Shown here one piece after another: positions 8,693-17,011 of a stretch of DNA of 64,000 nt. The notes under the pieces are model-generated. The model searched no databases and was not told the DNA's origin. It was given only the letters and a program-made list of their open reading frames with translations. The translations under genes were made by a program, and so were the position numbers. Position 1 is the first letter of the stretch, and the number at the start of each line of letters is the position of its first letter. The stretch is from Prevotella sp. E2-28 (lineage in GTDB: Bacteria; Bacteroidota; Bacteroidia; Bacteroidales; Bacteroidaceae): the NCBI RefSeq assembly GCF_022024055.1, contig NZ_CP091788.1, forward strand, positions 2,666,001-2,730,000. The letters are read 5' to 3'.

Positions 8693-9985
8693 TTAAACTA
8701 ATTCTTTTTCTAATTCTTCCAAGCTCTTTCCTTTAGTCTCCGGACAACGGTTCCAAAGGAACACAAAGGCGCACATGCAGATAGCGCTATAGATCCAGAA
8801 AGTGCCGTAACTTCCCAGCGATGCATTCATCGAGGGGAACGAGAAGGTAAGCGTGCAGCAACCTACCCACAGGGCAAACGTACACGTAGCCATAGCCACA
8901 CCACGAATACGGTTGGGGAAGATTTCAGCCAATAGCGTCCATGTGACAGGCCCTAATGTCATAGCATACACTGAGATGGCCGTCACCACAAGTACTACCA
9001 TCATCACGCCTTTTACTTCCAGGAAATAACAGGTGCCCAACGTTAAATAAATCATTCCTAATCCGCCTGCACCAATCAGCATCAGCGTGCGACGTCCCCA
9101 CTTCTCAATAGTATATAGAGCAACGAAGGTGAAGGCCACGTTGGCAATTCCCGTAATGACGATATCAATAAACATACTATCTACATCATAGCCAGCGCCC
9201 ACGAAGATTTCCTGAGCATAATTGAAAATCACATTCGTGCCACACCACTGCTGGAACACGGCGATAAAAAGACCCAGCAAAAGCACCTTTCCATATTTGC
9301 TTTGCAGCAATTCACCCAGTCCTGCCTCTTTTCCTGTACACTGCGACTCTGTCGCAGCCTTCATTTGCTGATACACCGGACTCTCGGGAATAAAGAAGCT
9401 CATCACTAAGAATAGCGCTGCAGGCACTGTTTCGGCCCAGAACATCCAGCGCCAGCCCCACTCTACATTCCACGCTTGGTTCTCAGCTATCGACGTATCG
9501 CGAGCCAACAGCATGTTGACTATCTGCGCAGCCAATATACCCAGCACAATAGTCATCTGATTCAAGCTCACCATGCGCCCGCGGATGTTTGCCGGACTCA
9601 CCTCGGCGATATACATGGGCGACAATGCCGATGCCACACCGATACCAACGCCACCAATGAAGCGCGCTATATTAAACAAGGTAAAATCATTGAAAAGGCC
9701 TGTACCTATGGCAGATACCGTGAACAGCACGGCAGCTGTAGTCAACAACGGCTTACGCCCAAACCTGTCAGCCAAGGCGCCAGCCACCATAGCACCTATC
9801 AGACAGCCCACCAAGGCTGTTGACATAGCCACACCCTGCAGCCACGTATTACCTGCTATATCAAAGAATTGTTCATAAAAAGGTTTCGCACCGCCTATCA
9901 CCACCCAGTCGTAACCAAAGAGCAGACCGCCCAAGGCTGATACAGAGCAGATGAAATAAACGAACACCTTGTTGTTATCTTGCAT
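8693..9985 (-). CDS. Sugar porter (MFS, XylE/GLUT-type sugar:H+ symporter)
   Basis: The protein (430 residues from the chosen start) has about twelve membrane segments and the sugar porter signatures: GGLLFGYDWVVIGG in helix 1, DRFGRKP after helix 2, PESPVY at the end of helix 6, KWGRRTL in the second half, and PETKGKSLEELE at the C-terminus. These place it with D-xylose/glucose proton symporters in the inner membrane. An in-frame ATG at 10009 would give eight more residues, but the -7 element at 10014-10021 implies transcription starts near 10007, so the ATG at 9985 is preferred. It is first in the operon with the DUF5107, SGNH and GH2 genes and probably imports the sugar they release. Confidence 0.87.
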   Translation of the reverse strand: MQDNNKVFVYFICSVSALGGLLFGYDWVVIGGAKPFYEQFFDIAGNTWLQGVAMSTALVGCLIGAMVAGALADRFGRKPLLTTAAVLFTVSAIGTGLFNDFTLFNIARFIGGVGIGVASALSPMYIAEVSPANIRGRMVSLNQMTIVLGILAAQIVNMLLARDTSIAENQAWNVEWGWRWMFWAETVPAALFLVMSFFIPESPVYQQMKAATESQCTGKEAGLGELLQSKYGKVLLLGLFIAVFQQWCGTNVIFNYAQEIFVGAGYDVDSMFIDIVITGIANVAFTFVALYTIEKWGRRTLMLIGAGGLGMIYLTLGTCYFLEVKGVMMVVLVVTAISVYAMTLGPVTWTLLAEIFPNRIRGVAMATCTFALWVGCCTLTFSFPSMNASLGSYGTFWIYSAICMCAFVFLWNRCPETKGKSLEELEKELV

Positions 9986-10013
9986 TTTTGTAAGGTTTTT
10001 TAGTTTCAAGGTG

Positions 10014-10021
10014 CGAAGGTA
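10014..10021 (-). promoter_or_regulatory. Putative -7 element for the sugar porter operon
   Basis: The minus strand reads TACCTTCG, one base off the Bacteroidetes consensus TAnnTTTG, 29 nt upstream of the ATG at 9985. A convincing -33 box is not seen. Confidence 0.45.
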
Positions 10022-10067
10022 CGAAAAAAAGAGCGAAAATGCAAATTAATTTGCGAAGAAGTGGCAA

Positions 10068-10433
10068 TTAGTGTTCTGTTGTCAAAGTCTTGGCACTAAT
10101 AATGTTCTGGAAAACATAAACCATATCTGGTACATCCATCAATCCCTGATGATTGATTATCTTAACCTTAATATTGTATTCTGTATTATCTTGATATACA
10201 GAATCAAATCCTTCTATCTGCGAAAACTGCCATTCATCAGAGCTGTTCCCCCTAACTTTATAATACGCCACAGGGATTCCATCCGTACTATACCCCATTG
10301 AACGTCCGTTGGCGGCAACTTCTAATTCACCAAAAGTGTATTGGTCGTTGTTCGTACTATCATCATCCGAACATCCCGTAATGCCTACAAGCATTGAGAA
10401 AAAGAGTGCAATCGTTAATAATCTTCTCATCAT
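10068..10433 (-). CDS. Small lipoprotein, function unknown
   Basis: The protein (121 residues) has a signal sequence and lipobox (LVGITGC, Cys21), followed by an Asp-rich SDDDS stretch. After the lipobox, this acidic run resembles the Bacteroidetes surface-export signal for lipoproteins, so it may face the outside of the outer membrane (inference). The mature part of about 100 residues looks beta-rich, and I recognise no family. It stands alone with its own upstream gap, and base composition is more AT-rich than the genes on its left. Confidence 0.7.
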   Translation of the reverse strand: MMRRLLTIALFFSMLVGITGCSDDDSTNNDQYTFGELEVAANGRSMGYSTDGIPVAYYKVRGNSSDEWQFSQIEGFDSVYQDNTEYNIKVKIINHQGLMDVPDMVYVFQNIISAKTLTTEH

Positions 10434-10640
10434 ACTATATAAAATGATATTACTTGTTTATGGTTGTCGAAAACAACCGCGAATTTAGTAAATATAGTAA
10501 TTAACTCCAAACTTATTTCAAGAAATTATGAGAATTACATATTTTTTAGAATTTTTATCCGATTTGTTTTTGGCTTTCACCATCACCATAAATTATTCAT
10601 TTACAATGTATTTTGGTGAAACCCATTTTGAAGGCTTCCG

Positions 10641-10833
10641 AACTTGATGAGTTTAAGAACACAACTTGGCAAGTTTAAGGTCACAACTCGGTAAGTTGGA
10701 CATCACAACTCGGCGAATTGAAGGTGATAACTCTATGACTTATGATTATAACTCCTAGACTTATTATCGTAACTCTTAAACTTATGAACGTAAGTCTTAG
10801 ACTTATTATTCTAACTCTAAGGTTTATTGTAAT
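10641..10833. repeat. Nine-unit 21-22 bp tandem array of imperfect palindromes
   Basis: Units start at 10641, 10663, 10685, 10707, 10729, 10750, 10771, 10792 and 10813. The first four are 22 bp and the last five 21 bp. Each unit begins with AACTY or a close variant and carries a second half-site RAGTT/ACTT about three bases later, for example AACTTGGCAAGTT and AACTCGGTAAGTT. Spacing near two helical turns puts every half-site on the same face of DNA. Units diverge from left to right, with the rightmost ones AT-richer. Confidence 0.85.
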
Positions 10834-10950
10834 ATTAGCGCGCCGAAATAAGGTTTCACCATATCTTTTTAACCCTCATATATTTATGGAGAATGTGAAA
10901 CCCTTTTGCAAAGTATTTTACTTTTTGTAATTACTACATCAAAGGTATAA

Positions 10951-10984
10951 AAATCCCAAGACTTTCGTTGAAGTCTTGGGATTT
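10951..10984 (-). terminator. Intrinsic terminator of exonuclease III gene
   Basis: AAATCCCAAGACTT (10951-10964) pairs perfectly with AAGTCTTGGGATTT (10971-10984) around a six-base loop. The minus strand continues into a T-run, fitting termination of the gene ending at 11009; the plus strand also runs into T, so it may work both ways. Confidence 0.85.
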
Positions 10985-11008
10985 TTGTTTTATTTGAATT
11001 CCGAAGTG

Positions 11009-11758
11009 CTATAGTAATTCCAGCTCTACCGGACAGTGGTCGGAACCAAGGATATCGGTATGGATTTTGGCATCAACGATTTGAGGCTGCAAGCGCTTTG
11101 AAGCCACGAAATAGTCGATACGCCAGCCTGCATTCTTCTGACGAGCCTGGAAGCGGTATGACCACCAGGAATAGGTGACCTGCTCAGGATATTTCCAACG
11201 GAAGGTATCAGTAAAACCAGAGGCGAGGAGATCGGTGAACTTCTGGCGCTCCTGATCCGTAAAGCCTGCATTCATGCGGTTGGTCTTAGGGTTCTTCAAG
11301 TCTATCTCCTCGTGAGCCACGTTCAGGTCGCCACAGAGGATAACGGGCTTCACGGCATCCAGACGCATCAGGTAAGCACGGAAATCATCCTCCCACGTCA
11401 TGCGATAATCCAAGCGCTTCAGGCCGTCCTGAGAGTTAGGGGTATAGCAGCAGACAAGGAAGAATTCTGGCATCTCAAGTGTGATAACACGTCCTTCGTG
11501 GTCGTGCTGGTCAATACCGATACCATAAGTCACGCTGAGGGGCTTGTGTTTTGTAAAAATAGCTGTGCCACTATAGCCTTTCTTCTCGGCTGAGTTCCAA
11601 TAAGACTCATAGCCAGGAAACTGGAGGTCGAGCTGCCCAGGCTGCATTTTCGTCTCCTGCAGACAGAAGAAGTCTGCATCAAGTGCACGGAAGCTATCGC
11701 TGAAGCCCTTACCTTCGCAAGCGCGAAGTCCATTAACATTCCAAGAAATAAATTTCAT
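11009..11758 (-). CDS. xth: Exodeoxyribonuclease III (AP endonuclease family 1)
   Basis: This 249-residue protein has the full set of ExoIII/APE1 signatures: MKFISWNVNGLRA at the start, LQETKMQ with the metal-binding Glu, YSGTAIFTK, LCGDLNVAH with the DLN pair, RIDYFVAS and LGSDHCPVELEL with the catalytic His. It cuts DNA at abasic sites and removes 3' blocks during base excision repair in the cytosol. A longer reading starting at 11773 would overlap the upstream gene and add five residues before the conserved start, so the ATG at 11758 is chosen. It lies 5 nt after the outer-membrane protein gene and may share its transcript. Confidence 0.95.
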   Translation of the reverse strand: MKFISWNVNGLRACEGKGFSDSFRALDADFFCLQETKMQPGQLDLQFPGYESYWNSAEKKGYSGTAIFTKHKPLSVTYGIGIDQHDHEGRVITLEMPEFFLVCCYTPNSQDGLKRLDYRMTWEDDFRAYLMRLDAVKPVILCGDLNVAHEEIDLKNPKTNRMNAGFTDQERQKFTDLLASGFTDTFRWKYPEQVTYSWWSYRFQARQKNAGWRIDYFVASKRLQPQIVDAKIHTDILGSDHCPVELELL

Positions 11759-11763
11759 ATACT

Positions 11764-12507
11764 TTAGAACCAAATACCGAAACTAAGTTGATGCATCTTA
11801 TAACCTGCGCCGTCCTTGAAGAACTCCATAGGACAGTATTTGCAGTAGATAGAGAGGTCGGCTGGCGTGCTGAACATCAGTAGCGCATCGATGGTGACAG
11901 GACGTTGACGCAGGGAACTGGTCTCAACCTCGTATTCCTCGTCCTGGAATTCAAACATACGCGTAGCATGAGCACCAGTATTGAAATTAACAATGCCACC
12001 CAAGGTTACACCCCAGTCCTGCTCTTTGTCAAAGTAATGGGTATAGGTTACAGGCACCTGCAGGCTGAACACGTTGAGCCAGTTCTTACAATTGGTCTGA
12101 CCAGCCATAAAAGGTGTGAGCTGAGCATTACCTGTAGCATCCTTATACCAATATTTATCATTACCCATACGATAGTTGCGCCAGTCGATACCGAAGCCCA
12201 CGCTCCACACGTTCTTTTTACCAAAGGGCTCCCAATTGCCCTTAAAACCTAAACCCACCTCGAAAGAGGGCCAGATACGGAACGAACAGTCGGAAGGAGC
12301 ACCAACCATAGTGTTGAAACCAACATTCAGATATAATGCAGGTTCCCAATTATCTTTCTCAGACAAGTATTTTACCTTTATCGTCTTTACTTTCAGTGTC
12401 GAGGAATTCAAGCTATCAACAGGCATTGATTCCGACAAGAGCTCAGCAGCATTAACCACTGTAAATGGGCACACCATAAGAAGTGCAGCAAAAAAGAGTT
12501 TCTTCAT
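11764..12507 (-). CDS. Predicted outer-membrane beta-barrel protein, function unknown
   Basis: The protein (247 residues) has a signal peptide ending after VVNAA, followed by alternating amphipathic strands (for example EPALYLNVGFNTMVG, VWSVGFGIDW, QDWGVTLGGIVNF) and a final strand ending in aromatic Phe (LSFGIWF), as in outer-membrane barrels. Size suggests 8-10 strands. No enzymatic motif is visible. It is followed closely by xth, but the two have no obvious functional link. Confidence 0.65.
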   Translation of the reverse strand: MKKLFFAALLMVCPFTVVNAAELLSESMPVDSLNSSTLKVKTIKVKYLSEKDNWEPALYLNVGFNTMVGAPSDCSFRIWPSFEVGLGFKGNWEPFGKKNVWSVGFGIDWRNYRMGNDKYWYKDATGNAQLTPFMAGQTNCKNWLNVFSLQVPVTYTHYFDKEQDWGVTLGGIVNFNTGAHATRMFEFQDEEYEVETSSLRQRPVTIDALLMFSTPADLSIYCKYCPMEFFKDGAGYKMHQLSFGIWF

Positions 12508-12531
12508 ACGTTATTCCTTTTTAATAAAAAA

Positions 12532-12557
12532 CAGGTGCAGCCAAAAGGCCGCACCTG
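12532..12557 (-). terminator. Intrinsic terminator after ribH
   Basis: On the minus strand CAGGTGC, GCC, a TTTT loop, GGC and GCACCTG form a hairpin followed directly by TTTTTTATT. It lies 19 nt after the ribH stop and before the outer-membrane protein gene. Confidence 0.8.
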
Positions 12558-12575
12558 ATTCCTATAGGTAAAAAA

Positions 12576-13052
12576 TTAGAACTTTGCCATTTTAATTGCT
12601 ACGACAGCACATTCATCGCCCTTGTTACCATACTTACCACCTGCACGGTCCTTAGCTTGCTGGAGGTCGTTGGTAGTAAGGAGTCCGTAAATCACGGGGA
12701 TATTGCTCGTAGCATTCAGACGCGCGATACCTGCTGTGACACCCTCGCAGATATAATCGAAGTGAGGAGTCTCGCCACGAATCACGCTGCCCAGTACAAT
12801 CACAGCATCGTAACCGTCATTGAGTGTCATCTGGTGAGCACCGTAGATAAGTTCGAATGAACCGGGCACCGTCTTCACATGGATGTTCTCCGTCAGCGCA
12901 CCGTGCTTTTCGAGCGTAGCCACGCAGCCTTCCAATAGTGCACCCGTAATTTCAGGGTTCCACTCTGCCACCACGATGCCGAAGATCATGTTCGATGCAT
13001 CGGGTACGGCATTGAAGTCGTAGTCACTCAGATTATGAAGTGCTGTTGCCAT
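12576..13052 (-). CDS. ribH: 6,7-dimethyl-8-ribityllumazine synthase
   Basis: The protein (158 residues) is of normal family length and carries the lumazine synthase blocks: [41 protein letters not shown] with the catalytic His of the TPHFD motif, and [12 protein letters not shown]. It joins 5-amino-6-ribitylaminouracil with 3,4-dihydroxybutanone phosphate in the penultimate step of riboflavin synthesis, as a cytosolic oligomer. Its start codon shares one base with the stop of the preceding TPR gene, so both are on one transcript. No FMN riboswitch is visible upstream. Confidence 0.95.
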   Translation of the reverse strand: MATALHNLSDYDFNAVPDASNMIFGIVVAEWNPEITGALLEGCVATLEKHGALTENIHVKTVPGSFELIYGAHQMTLNDGYDAVIVLGSVIRGETPHFDYICEGVTAGIARLNATSNIPVIYGLLTTNDLQQAKDRAGGKYGNKGDECAVVAIKMAKF

Positions 13053-13732
13053 TATTTCACGCGCTCAATATAAGCATCGATGGTGTTATACTCAATAGAG
13101 TTGAGGTACTTAGCCTTGATTTGCTCGTAGAGCTTCAGTGCTTCGTCCTTCTTACCCTGACTCTCAAGGATTTCGCCAGCCTTAATCAGGAACTTGGGTG
13201 AGAGTGTGTTGTTGTCGGCCTTCTCTGCAGCCTTAACGAAGAGCTGAGCAGCCTCGTCAAGCTGATTCATGCTTGCCTTAACATCAGCCAAAGCGCCAAG
13301 AGCAGCGGGAGATACCATAGCATCGTCAGCAGCATCGTACTTCTCCAGATAGTCAGCAGCTTCCTGCATCTTGCCCAGGTGAGCATAGCAGAGACCAGCA
13401 TAAAGGTTAGCCAAATTACCTACCTTGCCACCTTCCTCAGCCAATGCGAGGAAACCAGCGTTAGCACCGTCACCGTCGAGTGCCTTCTGGAATGACAAAG
13501 AGTCACCATTCATAACAGCATTGCCAAAGAACTCCTGAGCCTTTGCCATCTCTGTGCTGGCGGAATTAAACTTGTCATTAGAATAGCTGTTGTAGAATAC
13601 GCCTGCGCATACCAACACAATCAGCGCTACGACAGCGATGATAATCACATTCTTGTACTTGAGAACCAATGCCTCATTCTTGCTGTGCTCGTTTGCAGCA
13701 GGAGCACCATTTGTTGTTTTTGTATCTGCCAT
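13052..13732 (-). CDS. Membrane-anchored TPR protein (YfgM-like)
   Basis: The protein (226 residues) has a polar N-terminus, one transmembrane helix at about residues 29-49 ([20 protein letters not shown]) and a soluble part of TPR-like repeats (for example [20 protein letters not shown]). The layout matches the YfgM/tetratricopeptide family, thought to assist periplasmic or secreted protein folding. It is first in a two-gene transcript with ribH; this pairing looks like shared transcription rather than shared function. Promoter elements are visible just upstream. Confidence 0.75.
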   Translation of the reverse strand: MADTKTTNGAPAANEHSKNEALVLKYKNVIIIAVVALIVLVCAGVFYNSYSNDKFNSASTEMAKAQEFFGNAVMNGDSLSFQKALDGDGANAGFLALAEEGGKVGNLANLYAGLCYAHLGKMQEAADYLEKYDAADDAMVSPAALGALADVKASMNQLDEAAQLFVKAAEKADNNTLSPKFLIKAGEILESQGKKDEALKLYEQIKAKYLNSIEYNTIDAYIERVK

Positions 13733-13772
13733 TATAATTTTTGTTTTTATTTTCGCTAATAAATTGCGGGCG

Positions 13773-13804
13773 CAAAATTACAGAAAATATTGCATATAGT
13801 GAAA
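13773..13804 (-). promoter_or_regulatory. Promoter of the TPR-ribH transcript
   Basis: The minus strand has TAATTTTG (13780 to 13773), a perfect TAnnTTTG -7 element. A TTTC sequence at the -33 position (13804 to 13801) lies 20 bases further upstream. It is 41 bases upstream of the ATG. Confidence 0.65.
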
Positions 13805-13820
13805 TTTATTGCCGACTTTT

Positions 13821-13852
13821 TTTGTTTTTAAGGCTTAAAAGCAGTAATTTTG
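13821..13852 (+). promoter_or_regulatory. Promoter of recF
   Basis: TTTG at 13821-13824 is followed after 20 bases by TAATTTTG at 13845-13852. This is a full match to the Bacteroidetes -33/-7 pattern. It implies a leader of about 38 nt before the TTG start at 13897. Confidence 0.8.
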
Positions 13853-13881
13853 CAGCGAGAATTAGGATTTAAGGTTTAAGA

Positions 13882-13898
13882 TTAGAGGTTTACGGTTT
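13882..13898 (+). repeat. Word-repeat copy overlapping the recF start codon
   Basis: TTAGAGGTTTACGGTTT matches, with two differences, the reverse complement of bases 14134-14150 inside recF. The last two bases are the first two bases of the TTG start codon. Sequence to its left (AAGGTTTAAGATTAGAGG) is made of the same words. Confidence 0.6.
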
Positions 13899-15009
13899 GA
13901 TTTTAGAGCGTCTTTCCATCATCAATTATAAGAATATTCAGGAGGCAACATTACAGTTGTCGCCAAATATCAATTGCTTCATTGGTCACAACGGAGCAGG
14001 CAAGACCAACGTGCTCGACGCCGTATATTTCCTGTCGTTCTGTCACTCAGCTCAAACCACCCAGGATTCACTCGTCATTCGTCATGATCAAGACTTCTTC
14101 ATGCTGGAAGGAGAGTACCTAACCTCTAACCTCAAACCGCAAGCCTCTAACCTCACTATCCACTGCGGCATGAAGCGAGGCACAAAGAAGGTGTTTCGTC
14201 GCGACAAGAAGGCTTACCAGCGCCTGTCAGAGCACATCGGATTGATACCCATCGTACTGGTATCACCCGCTGATATTCAGCTCATTGAGGGTAGCAGCGA
14301 AGAGCGCAGACGCCTGATGGATGTGGTGATTTCACAGCTAGACCGTTCGTACATTGATTCGCTGAACCGCTATAACAAAGCCCTGCAACAGCGTAATGCG
14401 ATGTTGAAGATGGAAGACCGCGAGCCCGACCCTGATATCCTGTCATTATGGGAGGAGCAGATGGCTCGTGAGGGTGAGGTCATCTATCAGAAACGTCAGG
14501 ATTTCGTTGAACAGCTCATTCCGCTGTTTCAGGAGTATTACGAGACTATCTCTGGGGGACATGAACAAGTGTCGCTGAAATACACGTCGCATTGTCAGCG
14601 AGGCCCACTGCTGGAGGTGATTCAGCGTGACCGTTTCAAAGATCGTGCCGTAGGCTATTCACTGCACGGCATTCATCGTGACGACTTGGAGATTATGCTC
14701 GACGGGCATCCTATGCGTCGTGAAGGTAGTCAAGGACAGCAGAAGACTTTTGTCATTGCCCTGAAGCTGGCGCAGTTTGAATTCCTGAAACGTACCAACG
14801 CACAGACCACTCCCCTACTTCTGCTTGACGACATCTTCGACAAGCTGGATGCGCAACGCGTAGAACAGATTATTCAGTTGGTGGCCAGCGACCAGTTTGG
14901 GCAGATCTTTATTACTGATACCAATCGCGACCACATAGACCAGATTCTCTCAAAGAGTAATTTCGATTATAAGCTCTACGAGGTAAGCAACGGAGAAATA
15001 CATGTTTAA
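13897..15009 (+). CDS. recF: DNA replication and repair protein RecF
   Basis: The protein (370 residues) is an SMC-like ATPase that loads RecA at gaps through RecOR. It shows the Walker A GHNGAGKTN, the ABC-type signature region around GSQGQQKT, and the Walker B LLLLDDIFDKLD. The conserved RecF opening (MILERLSIINYKNI) fixes the start at TTG 13897; an in-frame stop at 13870 and no ATG between them rule out alternatives. The TTG lies in a word repeat. A second copy in frame encodes YLTSNLKPQASNLTI at about residues 74-87, an insertion in a loop where other RecF proteins have a short hydrophilic stretch. It overlaps the DUF721 gene by 8 nt. Confidence 0.95.
   Translation: MILERLSIINYKNIQEATLQLSPNINCFIGHNGAGKTNVLDAVYFLSFCHSAQTTQDSLVIRHDQDFFMLEGEYLTSNLKPQASNLTIHCGMKRGTKKVFRRDKKAYQRLSEHIGLIPIVLVSPADIQLIEGSSEERRRLMDVVISQLDRSYIDSLNRYNKALQQRNAMLKMEDREPDPDILSLWEEQMAREGEVIYQKRQDFVEQLIPLFQEYYETISGGHEQVSLKYTSHCQRGPLLEVIQRDRFKDRAVGYSLHGIHRDDLEIMLDGHPMRREGSQGQQKTFVIALKLAQFEFLKRTNAQTTPLLLLDDIFDKLDAQRVEQIIQLVASDQFGQIFITDTNRDHIDQILSKSNFDYKLYEVSNGEIHV
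14117..14155 (+). repeat. In-frame word repeat (CTAACCTC/CAAACC words) inside recF
   Basis: Three copies of CCTCTAACCTC-like words within 39 bp encode LTSNLKPQASNLT. The reading frame is kept. The reverse complement of one word cluster recurs at the recF start (13882-13898). Confidence 0.75.
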
Positions 15010-15292
15010 GCAAAGGGAAAAATCCATCAAAGACCTGATACTCTATAACTTAAGAGCACAGGGTCTGGAAACGCCTCTACTACAGAAGCGACTGGTGGAG
15101 GCTTGGCCTATCATTGCCGGCGAAGCCATTGCCCGATATACTACGGATGTCAAGATTTACAATCAGACGCTCTACGTTCGACTGCGTGTGCCTGCGCTGC
15201 GTGCCGATTTGAGTATGCGCCGTCAGGAATACATTAAACGCTTAAACGAATATGTCGGCAATCAAGTGATTACCGACATACGATTCAATTAA
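15002..15292 (+). CDS. DUF721 (DciA-like) protein
   Basis: The protein is small (96 residues) and basic, with a DUF721 domain covering almost the whole length: a helical N-terminus and the LYVRLRVPALRADLSMRRQEYI core. DUF721 includes DciA, a loader of the replicative helicase in many bacteria, and the placement after recF fits a role in replication or repair. Bacteroidetes members are short, as here. It overlaps recF by 8 nt and its stop overlaps the stop of the convergent S41 protease gene by 4 nt. Confidence 0.8.
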   Translation: MFKQREKSIKDLILYNLRAQGLETPLLQKRLVEAWPIIAGEAIARYTTDVKIYNQTLYVRLRVPALRADLSMRRQEYIKRLNEYVGNQVITDIRFN

Positions 15293-16995
15293 GCTCTTGC
15301 CACAACTACAAATGACTTATGCACAGCACGATAGTCATAACACTTGGCTGTCGTTTTGCTCTTTTTAGGTGCCAAATCAGGCGCCTTGGGGAATGCCTCG
15401 CCAGCCTCAAAGAGCCGCAGCGTCTCACGAATAGCGGGATCGTCATCATTCAGATACTGTAACCACGACTGCTCGTCCAGCATATTATAAATCACTCGGC
15501 TATAGATATACTGCTCCAGCAAACGACGCGACTTCTGAATCATCAAGTTACGGCGTCTCAGGCCGCGCTTCTCAGCATACTGAGCAAACTGCTCCACAAG
15601 GTTCTGCTTCTTGATATGCTTCAGCAATGAAGCCTCATCATCATAGTTCTTCAGCGTAGAACGGTTCTGGTCAGTATAATCGTAGCCAAACTGCAGAATC
15701 AAGCCTGACATAGAGGCCTCTTTGTAATAAGAGGTATAATCAGTAGTGTCCTCAGGCACAAAGATATCAGGGGTGATACCACCACCGCCATAAACCACAC
15801 GACCGTTTTGAGTGTGATACTCTGGTCCCTCATGTTTGATACTATCCTGCGAGAAGAACTCTCCGTGCTGATAACGTGTCAGCAGATCTTCCTCGTAGTT
15901 TTTATCCATACCATTGACATAGGGCTTCTGGATACAGCGACCTGAGGGGGTATAATAACGGGCAATAGTAAGGCGCATCATGGAACCGTCGCCAAACTCT
16001 ACTGGTTTCTGTACCAATCCCTTACCAAACGAACGGCGACCAATCACGGTACCACGGTCATTATCTTGGATAGCACCTGCCAGAATCTCACTGGCTGAAG
16101 CTGAGCCCTCGTCAATCAGGATAACCAAAGGCATCTGCTTATAGCTGCCGCGTCCGTCACTACGATATTCCTCACGGGGTGAACGGCGACCCTCTGTATA
16201 GACTATGAGTTTATTTTTAGGCAGGAACTCGTTGGCAATCTGAACAGCCGACTGAAGATAGCCACCCGTATTACCACGCAGGTCGATAGTGAGTTGTTGG
16301 AAACCATCCATAGCCAGTTGTGCTAAAGCTACCAGCAACTCATTATAGGTATTCTCGCCAAAATTCTTTATCTTTACATAGCCTGTATTCTCATCCAGCA
16401 TATAGGCTGCAGTAACACTCTTCATAGGAATCTCACCACGAGTAACGGTGATATGACGCAAGTTTGTCTCGCCATAACGCAAGATACCTAGTTTCACTTG
16501 AGTGTCCTTAGGGCCCTTCAAGCGATGCATTGCCACATCATTGGTGAGCGTCTTACCTGTAAACGCAGAATCATCGACCTCAACGATCTTATCGCCAGCC
16601 AGCACACCTGCCTGCTCAGCAGGACCATCGCTGATAACATTCTGAACGCGAAGCGTGTCATTACGAATGGTGAACTCAATACCCACACCAGAGAACGAGC
16701 CTCGCAAATCATCATTGGCTATCTGCACATCCTTGGCTGATATATAGGTAGAGTGAGGATCCAACTCTGCCAAGATTTGAGGTACGGCTTGCTCTACGAG
16801 GTCAGCCATATCGATGGTATCAACATACTGATCATCAATGATATAAAGCAGGCTATTCAGCTTATTACTGCCTGAATTGATGATGCTCAGTCGGTTGCCC
16901 GAGAAATAATTAGCATAGAACGTACCAATAAGGATACCTATCACTACAGCTAATGCCAACCACAGAGGGGAAAATCTATTCTTCGTATTCATCAA
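15289..16995 (-). CDS. C-terminal processing peptidase, S41 family (CtpA/Prc-like)
   Basis: The protein (568 residues) has an N-terminal membrane anchor (about residues 10-29), a PDZ domain (about 90-180, VGIEFTIRNDTLRVQNVI) and the S41 protease domain. The catalytic dyad by spacing with E. coli Tsp is Ser300 in GSASASE and Lys325 in RRSFGKG. These periplasmic proteases trim or degrade proteins by their C-termini. The C-terminal region of about 160 residues is typical of Bacteroidetes members. It lies 16 nt after the dCMP deaminase gene on the same strand and probably forms one transcript with it. Confidence 0.92.
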   Translation of the reverse strand: MMNTKNRFSPLWLALAVVIGILIGTFYANYFSGNRLSIINSGSNKLNSLLYIIDDQYVDTIDMADLVEQAVPQILAELDPHSTYISAKDVQIANDDLRGSFSGVGIEFTIRNDTLRVQNVISDGPAEQAGVLAGDKIVEVDDSAFTGKTLTNDVAMHRLKGPKDTQVKLGILRYGETNLRHITVTRGEIPMKSVTAAYMLDENTGYVKIKNFGENTYNELLVALAQLAMDGFQQLTIDLRGNTGGYLQSAVQIANEFLPKNKLIVYTEGRRSPREEYRSDGRGSYKQMPLVILIDEGSASASEILAGAIQDNDRGTVIGRRSFGKGLVQKPVEFGDGSMMRLTIARYYTPSGRCIQKPYVNGMDKNYEEDLLTRYQHGEFFSQDSIKHEGPEYHTQNGRVVYGGGGITPDIFVPEDTTDYTSYYKEASMSGLILQFGYDYTDQNRSTLKNYDDEASLLKHIKKQNLVEQFAQYAEKRGLRRRNLMIQKSRRLLEQYIYSRVIYNMLDEQSWLQYLNDDDPAIRETLRLFEAGEAFPKAPDLAPKKSKTTAKCYDYRAVHKSFVVVARA

Positions 16996-17011
16996 TGCTA
17001 AATCTTAATTC

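Larger units (their letters stand above)
10434..11008. other. 575-bp AT-rich intergenic region with repeat array and terminator
   Basis: No credible gene is present. The centre (10641-10833) is a nine-unit tandem array of short palindromes. It is enclosed by a 9-bp inverted repeat, GGTGAAACC at 10615-10623 and GGTTTCACC at 10852-10860. The right end holds the terminator of exonuclease III. An open frame of 62 codons across the array only translates the repeat. Confidence 0.7.

Noticed and set aside
1820-10009. Polysaccharide utilisation locus
   Set aside because: There is no SusC/SusD pair, no TonB receptor and no hybrid two-component or ECF regulator; the operon is called a simple sugar operon instead.
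10641-10833. Possible CRISPR array
   Set aside because: Units are 21-22 bp with no separate spacers, each unit is degenerate, and no cas gene is near.
10742-10930. Open frame of 62 codons in the gap before exonuclease III
   Set aside because: It translates the 21-bp repeat units into a periodic hydrophobic peptide and has no promoter or ribosome-binding context of its own.
12525-12575. FMN riboswitch near ribH
   Set aside because: The structure lies after ribH, is a plain terminator hairpin, and no conserved FMN aptamer sequence is seen upstream of the TPR-ribH transcript.
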